Assembly (NCBI GenBank): GCA_947259925.1
Contig: CAMYOG010000027.1
Coordinates: 1-56,182, forward strand
Length of the DNA: 56,182 nucleotides
Origin: Thermoanaerobaculia bacterium
GTDB taxonomy: Bacteria; Acidobacteriota; Thermoanaerobaculia; Multivoradales; JAHEKO01
Reading direction: 5' to 3'
The first letter of the stretch is position 1, and each line of letters opens with the position of its first letter. Shown here piece by piece: positions 51,443-56,182 of this stretch. The position numbers and the translations under genes were made by a program. The notes below the pieces were generated by a model. It ran no database searches. It was not told where the DNA came from and saw only the letters and a program-made list of their open reading frames with translations.

Positions 51443-51729
51443 TGGGAGCTCTGCTGGTCGGTCTCTACGTATTCGTGCTCGCGATCTTCGTCGGCTTCGA
51501 GATCATCACCAAGATCCCGCCCACACTGCACACGCCGTTGATGTCGGGCGCCAACGCGATCTCGGGCATCACACTGGTCGGCTCGATCGCCACCGCGACC
51601 AGCGGTGAGACCAAGGTCAGCACCATCCTCGGCCTGATCGCGATCATCTTCGCCACCATCAACGTCGTCGGTGGCTTCCTGGTCACCAACCGGATGCTCG
51701 GCATGTTCGGAGGCAGGTTGAAGCGATGA
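51442..51729 (+). CDS. pntAB: NAD(P) transhydrogenase subunit alpha, part 2 (membrane)
   Basis: 95 residues with three or four membrane helices (LLVGLYVFVLAIFVGFEII, ILGLIAIIFATINVVGGFLV). It is the membrane part of split PntA that forms half the proton channel. It overlaps pntAA by one base and pntB by four. Confidence 0.93.
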   Translation: MGALLVGLYVFVLAIFVGFEIITKIPPTLHTPLMSGANAISGITLVGSIATATSGETKVSTILGLIAIIFATINVVGGFLVTNRMLGMFGGRLKR

Positions 51730-53165
51730 CCGATCCGCTCCACTCCGTCGTCGTCCCGCTTCTCTACCTGCTCTCCGCGGTCCTGTTCATCTTCGGCCTC
51801 AAGGGCCTGACCGGCGTGCGCACGGCCCAGCGGGGCAACCTCCTGGCGGCGCTCGCCATGCTGCTGGCGGTGGTCACTACCCTGATCGACCTCGGCATCG
51901 TCGACTACCGCTGGATCGCCGGCGGTCTGATCGTCGGCGGGGCCGTCGGCGCGATCGCGGCGCTCAAGGTCGAGATGACCGCGATGCCACAGATGGTCGC
52001 CCTGTTCAACGGCTTCGGTGGCGGCGCCTCGGCGCTGGTCGCGGGCTCGATCCTCTGGGGTCAGATCCTCGAACCGGGCCAGACCGGGACGGCCGCCGCG
52101 CTGCTCGGCGCCGATTCGGCGCTGACCGCCTTCCTGTCGATCCTGATCGGGGCGGTCACCCTGAGCGGCAGTCTGATCGCGTTCCTGAAGCTCCAGGGAA
52201 CGATCAGCGGCCAGCCGGTGCTGCTTCCGGCACGCCACGTGATCAACTCCCTGTTCGCGCTCGGCTGCCTGGCCGCTGGCGTCTATCTCGCCTTCTTCGC
52301 CACCGCCACCGGGGAGCTGGCGCTGGTCGCGATCGTGCTCGGCGTCGCCAGCTTGCTGCTCGGGATCCTGTTCGTCATCCCGGTCGGCGGCGCCGACATG
52401 CCGGTGATCATCTCCTTCCTCAACTCGCTCTCCGGCGTCGCCGCGTCGATGACCGGTTTCGTGCTCGGCAACAACCTGCTGATCATCAGCGGCGCTCTGG
52501 TCGGCGCTTCCGGCCTGATCCTGACCCAGATCATGTGCGTGGCGATGAATCGCTCGCTCGCCAACGTCTTCTTCTCCGGCTTCGGAGGTGAGACCGCGGC
52601 AGCCGACTCGGGCGAGTACACCAACGTCCGCTCGTACAGCCCGGAAGAGGCCGCGATGGTTCTCGAGACCGCCGAATCGGTGGTGATGGTGCCGGGCTAC
52701 GGGCTGGCGGTCGCCCAGGCGCAGCACATCGCACGCGAGCTCGGCGATCTCCTCGAGAAGCGCGGCGCCAAGGTGACCTACGCCATCCATCCGGTCGCCG
52801 GCCGCATGCCCGGACACATGAACGTGCTGCTCGCCGAGGCTGACGTCGACTACGAGAAGTTGGTCGAGATGGACGCCATCAACCCCGAGTTCAGGACCAC
52901 CGACGCGGTGCTGGTGGTGGGAGCCAACGACGTCGTCAACCCGGCCGCCGAGAACGAGCCGGGGAGCCCGATCGCCGGCATGCCGGTCCTTCAGGTCTAC
53001 AATGCGCGTACCGTGATGGTCATCAAGAGGAGTCTGAGCCCCGGTTTCGCCGGCATCAAGAACAGTCTGTTCGAGAACGACAACACCATGATGGTGTTCG
53101 GCGACGCGAAGAAGATCCTGCAGGAGCTGGTGAACGAGGTGAAGTCGATTACAGCGGCCGCCTGA
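51726..53165 (+). CDS. pntB: NAD(P) transhydrogenase subunit beta
   Basis: 479 residues. Eight or nine N-terminal helices (up to about 290) and a C-terminal NADP-binding domain: VVMVPGYGLAVAQAQHIARE, HPVAGRMPGHMNVLLAEADV, VLVVGANDVVNPAAENEPGS and NDNTMMVFGDAKK. With the two alpha parts it makes NADPH from NADH and NADP using the proton gradient. It ends 11 nt before the glutamate-cysteine ligase-like gene. Confidence 0.96.
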   Translation: MTDPLHSVVVPLLYLLSAVLFIFGLKGLTGVRTAQRGNLLAALAMLLAVVTTLIDLGIVDYRWIAGGLIVGGAVGAIAALKVEMTAMPQMVALFNGFGGGASALVAGSILWGQILEPGQTGTAAALLGADSALTAFLSILIGAVTLSGSLIAFLKLQGTISGQPVLLPARHVINSLFALGCLAAGVYLAFFATATGELALVAIVLGVASLLLGILFVIPVGGADMPVIISFLNSLSGVAASMTGFVLGNNLLIISGALVGASGLILTQIMCVAMNRSLANVFFSGFGGETAAADSGEYTNVRSYSPEEAAMVLETAESVVMVPGYGLAVAQAQHIARELGDLLEKRGAKVTYAIHPVAGRMPGHMNVLLAEADVDYEKLVEMDAINPEFRTTDAVLVVGANDVVNPAAENEPGSPIAGMPVLQVYNARTVMVIKRSLSPGFAGIKNSLFENDNTMMVFGDAKKILQELVNEVKSITAAA

Positions 53166-53176
53166 AGGCGGAGCGG

Positions 53177-55099
53177 ATGGGCGAGCACGACAAGGTCAGA
53201 CATGAGGCCGACCCCGAAGAGCTGAGGCTGTTCACCAAGGCCCTGCTCGACGACCTCCGAGCACTCGAGAACATGCTCGAAGAGGGAGTGATCGAGTCCG
53301 GCCGCCGCCGGTTCGGCGCCGAGCAGGAGACGGTGCTGGTCGACGAGAGCTGGCGGCCGGCGATGGTCAACCTGAAGATCCTCGAGCGCCTCGACGACCC
53401 GCACTTCACCACCGAGCTCGGCCGCTTCAACATCGAGTTCAATCTCGACCCGGTCGAAGCCGGCGGCGACTGTCTGTCGCAGATCGAGGGCCAGCTCCGC
53501 GAGCTGCTCGCCAAGGGGCAAACGGCGGCGCGGCAGGAGGGGGCGAGGATGCTGATCACCGGCATCCTGCCGACGCTGGCGCAATCCGATCTCGGCATCG
53601 AGAGCATGACGCCGATGCCCCGCTACAAGGCGCTCAACCAGGCGGTCGGGCGCCTCCGGGGCGATCACTTCCACCTCCGGATCAAGGGCCGGGACGAGCT
53701 GATCGTCGATCACGACAACGTGATGCTCGAAGCGTGCACCACCAGCTTCCAGCTCCACTATCAGGTCTCGGCCGACGAGTTCGCCCACTACTACAACATC
53801 GCCCAGGTGTTGGCGGCGCCGGTCCTGTCGTGCGCGACCAATTCGCCGCTGCTGTTCGGACGCCAGCTCTGGCGAGAGACCCGGATCGCGCTCTTCGAGC
53901 AGTCGGTCGACACCCGGGGTCAGCCCGACTCGATTCGCGAAGTCGCCGCCCGGGTGAGCTTCGGCAGCAACTGGATCAGGAAGTCGGCGCTCGAGATCTT
54001 CCAGGAGGATCTGGCGCGGTTCCGGGTCCTTCTGGGCGGCAAGGTCGAGGAGAATCCGTTCGAGGTCCTCGAGTCCGGCGGCGCCCCCGATCTGACCGCT
54101 CTGCGCGTTCACAACAGCACGGTCTACCGCTGGAATCGACCGTGCTACGGGGTCTCGGACGGCAAGCCCCACCTGCGGATCGAGAATCGGATTCTGCCGT
54201 CCGGTCCGAGCATCGCCGACGAGGTCGCCAACGCCGCCTTCTGGTTCGGCCTGATGGCCGGCGGCGCCAGCACCTTCGGCGACGTCACAAAGCGGATGGA
54301 CTTCGTGCAGGCGCGCGAGAACTTCGTCGCCGCGGCGCGCCGCGGCATGGGCTCCGACCTCTTCTGGTTCGATCAGGGGCACGTACCGGCGCCCGAGCTG
54401 TTGCGCGACCAGCTGCTGCCGCTCGCCCGCCAGGGTCTCGAGGAGCTGCGCGTCGACGCGGACGACGCCGATCGCTTCCTGGCGATCATCGCCGCGCGCG
54501 TCGACACCCAGATGAGCGGCTCGCAGTGGCTGGTGAGCTCGATGGACGGTATGGGCGACTGCGCCAAGCACGAGAGCCTGACCGCCCTGGTGGCGGCCAC
54601 CGCCGAGCGTCAGGCCGAGGGCGGGCCGGTCCACACCTGGGAGCTGGCGAACCGCGAGGAAGCGGGCGAAGAAGGTCTGCACTTCCGCCGGGTCGACCAG
54701 CTGATGACCACCGACCTGTTCACGGTCAACCAGGACGAGCTGGTCGATATGGCCGCCTACGTGATGCACTGGAAGCACATCCGACACGTGCCGGTCGAGG
54801 ACAATCAGCATCGACTGGTCGGTCTGGTCAGCCATCGCTCGCTGATGCGACTGGTGCCGACGCTCAAGGGACCGGGGCGCGAGGCGGTGCCGATCTCGGA
54901 GATCATGCGCACCGAGCTGCAGACGGTCTCGCCCACGACGACCACCCAGGAAGCGTTCCGTCTGATGCGCAAGCATCGGGTCAGCTGCCTGCCGGTGGTG
55001 GACGACGACTACCGACTGGTCGGCATCATCACCGAGACCGACTTCATGGAGCTCGCCGCCGATCTCGTCGACGAGTTCCTGGGCAATGCCTCCGACTGA
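53177..55099 (+). CDS. Glutamate-cysteine ligase-like protein with CBS domain pair
   Basis: 640 residues. The GCS2-type ATP-grasp-like fold covers about 30-490: SGRRRFGAEQETVLVDESWR, LGRFNIEFNLDP, GDHFHLRIKGRDELIV, ACTTSFQLHYQVSADEFAHY and PHLRIENRILPSGPS. The C-terminus has two CBS motifs at about 505-635 (VDQLMTTDLFTVNQDELVDM, IMRTELQTVSPTTTTQEAF), which in other proteins bind adenine nucleotides. It probably links glutamate to cysteine or another amine, with energy-dependent control by the CBS pair. It lies after pntB and overlaps the next gene by 14 nt. Confidence 0.85.
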   Translation: MGEHDKVRHEADPEELRLFTKALLDDLRALENMLEEGVIESGRRRFGAEQETVLVDESWRPAMVNLKILERLDDPHFTTELGRFNIEFNLDPVEAGGDCLSQIEGQLRELLAKGQTAARQEGARMLITGILPTLAQSDLGIESMTPMPRYKALNQAVGRLRGDHFHLRIKGRDELIVDHDNVMLEACTTSFQLHYQVSADEFAHYYNIAQVLAAPVLSCATNSPLLFGRQLWRETRIALFEQSVDTRGQPDSIREVAARVSFGSNWIRKSALEIFQEDLARFRVLLGGKVEENPFEVLESGGAPDLTALRVHNSTVYRWNRPCYGVSDGKPHLRIENRILPSGPSIADEVANAAFWFGLMAGGASTFGDVTKRMDFVQARENFVAAARRGMGSDLFWFDQGHVPAPELLRDQLLPLARQGLEELRVDADDADRFLAIIAARVDTQMSGSQWLVSSMDGMGDCAKHESLTALVAATAERQAEGGPVHTWELANREEAGEEGLHFRRVDQLMTTDLFTVNQDELVDMAAYVMHWKHIRHVPVEDNQHRLVGLVSHRSLMRLVPTLKGPGREAVPISEIMRTELQTVSPTTTTQEAFRLMRKHRVSCLPVVDDDYRLVGIITETDFMELAADLVDEFLGNASD

Positions 55100-56182
55100 G
55101 CCACGACGGCTCGCCCGGTGCTGGCTGGCGACGCTCGGACTCGTCGCCCTGGCGGCGGCGGTGGACGCGGCGTCGTTCCCGGCGGCGCGCGGAACCGGCG
55201 GCGCGGTGGCGACGGCCGAGCGGGACGCGACCGCCGCCGGCCTCGAGATCCTGCGCCAGGGGGGAAACGCCGTCGACGCGGCCGTAGCGAGCGCCCTCGC
55301 TCTGGCGGTGGTCCATCCCCAGGCCGGGAACCTCGGCGGCGGCGGCTTTGCCGTGGTGCGGCTCGGAAATCAACTGACCACCCTCGACTTCCGCGAGGTC
55401 GCACCCGCGGCGGCGACCCGCGACATGTACCTGGATGCCGACGGCCGAGCGCTGCCGAGCGCCTCCACCCTCGGTCCCCTGGCGGCGGGCGTCCCGGGCA
55501 CTCCGACCGGACTTCATCAGCTCCAAGCCCGCTTCGGCAAGCTGCCCTGGACGGAGGTAGTGACGCCCGCGATCGCCCTCGCCGGCGCCCTGTACCTGCT
55601 GCGGATGTTCTTCATCACCGCGTTCTACCACCGTTACTTCTCCCACCGCGCTTTCGCCGCCGGCCGAATCACTCGATTCGTGATAGCCGTCCTGGGGTGT
55701 ACCGCCGGCCAGCGCGGTCCCTTATGGTGGGCGGCTCACCATCGCGAGCATCACCTCACGGCCGACTCGGCCGACGACCCGCACGCCCCAGCCCACAAGG
55801 GTGTCTTCTTCAGTCATACGCTCTGGTTCCTTACCCGCGGCAGCTTCCAGATTCAGGAGCGGCGCGTGCGGGACTGGCTCAAGTATCGGGAGCTGCGCAT
55901 CCTCGAGAGACTCGACTGGCTGCCGTTCGTACTGCTGGGCGCGGGGTGCTACGGGATCGGTGCATTCCTGGAGTCCCGATATCCCCACCTGGAGACTGAT
56001 GGCCCGCAGATGTTCGTGTGGGGCTTCTTCGTCTCGACGGTCGTCCTCTACCACGCGACCTACTCCATCAACTCGATCGCGCATCGGTTCGGTAAGCGGC
56101 GGTTCCCCACCCGCGACCAGAGCAGGAACAACTTCTGGCTTGCTCTGATAACGCTCGGCGAAGGCTGGCACAACAACCATCA
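55086..56182 (+). pseudogene. Chimeric frame: gamma-glutamyltransferase N-terminus fused to a fatty-acid desaturase, 3' end beyond window
   Basis: One unbroken frame from ATG 55086 to the window edge. Residues 1-166 are the signal peptide and N-terminal part of gamma-glutamyltransferase (GGNAVDAAVASALALAVVH, then AGNLGGGGFAVVR, ending WTEVVTPAIALA). At base ~55584 it changes without a linker to an integral-membrane acyl-CoA desaturase (ALYLLRMFFITAFYHRYFSH, His182-x4-His187; HREHH 219-223; GWHNNH near 361-365). The desaturase lacks its N-terminal membrane helix and GGT lacks its catalytic Thr and small subunit. The part after the join has somewhat more A/T-ending codons (tta, ata, act). It is either a deletion fusion or an assembly chimera. 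Confidence 0.8.

Noticed and set aside
52997..54976. 659-codon open frame opposite the glutamate-cysteine-ligase-like gene
   Set aside because: The plus strand shows GCS2 and CBS motifs; this frame has none.
1..56182. CRISPR arrays, tRNA or rRNA genes, insertion sequences, prophage genes
   Set aside because: No regularly spaced direct repeats, cloverleaf-like intergenic sequence, rRNA-like sequence, transposase, integrase or phage protein was recognised.

Overview
This is a 56 kb stretch of GC-rich, densely packed chromosome from a gram-negative bacterium. An outer membrane is implied by a PilQ secretin, a LolA-like carrier, SecDF-YajC and many lipoproteins. Several traits together look most like Acidobacteriota (a Thermoanaerobaculia-type lineage): an ECF sigma factor of the TIGR02999 type overlapping a Ser/Thr kinase with a TPR tail, an NSS transporter with a MetS-like small subunit, a roadblock protein beside accB-accC, and several large TPR or HEAT scaffold proteins. 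That placement is inference from gene content. No rRNA, tRNA, CRISPR array, insertion sequence or prophage gene was seen, so this is mostly core chromosome.

Layout. 1-2196: a truncated lipoprotein sulfatase (minus) divergent from a CNNM/CorC membrane protein (plus). 2193-17464 (minus): proS, a zinc-ribbon TPR protein, an ECF sigma/anti-sigma/bactofilin-like module, a small membrane protein, a HEAT-cyclophilin lipoprotein, then an overlapping run reading accB, accC, thiE, NSS transporter, metS-like gene, aroK, phosphoesterase, with a TPR protein and a roadblock protein at its head. 17575-26630 (minus): pilM-N-O-P-Q followed by three secreted lipoproteins (unknown, PKD/IPT, Ig-like). 27187-35241 (minus): a bifunctional (p)ppGpp synthetase/hydrolase, then lolA-tgt-yajC-secD-secF, folK and a tiny FYDLN zinc-ribbon gene. 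35332-37802 (plus): a dicarboxylate/amino-acid symporter and an HD phosphohydrolase. 37919-50075 (minus): an SRPBCC protein, kinase plus sigma factor, a TIGR01777 epimerase, an ABC exporter, trmB, a mannose-1-phosphate guanylyltransferase, MsrP, a SurA-N/DsbA fusion, holB and tmk. 50282-56182 (plus): pntAA-pntAB-pntB, a glutamate-cysteine-ligase-like protein with CBS domains, and an open reading frame that begins as gamma-glutamyltransferase and turns abruptly into a fatty-acid desaturase.

How it works together. The pil block supplies the alignment complex and outer-membrane secretin of a type IV pilus or a type II secretion-like machine, and the three lipoproteins behind it look like surface partners. 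MsrP and the DsbA fusion are both extracytoplasmic thiol or sulfoxide enzymes. The pnt genes make NADPH next to gamma-glutamyl (glutathione-like) enzymes.

Beyond genes, the window holds two families of dispersed hairpin repeats placed mainly at gene 3' ends, a 230-bp element with 25-bp inverted termini between accB and accC, and a recurring TAnnnT hexamer 6-9 nt before start codons that suggests leaderless transcripts. The oddest single object is the sulfatase-to-desaturase contrast in integrity: only the gamma-glutamyltransferase/desaturase chimera at the right edge looks broken, and it may be an assembly artefact.
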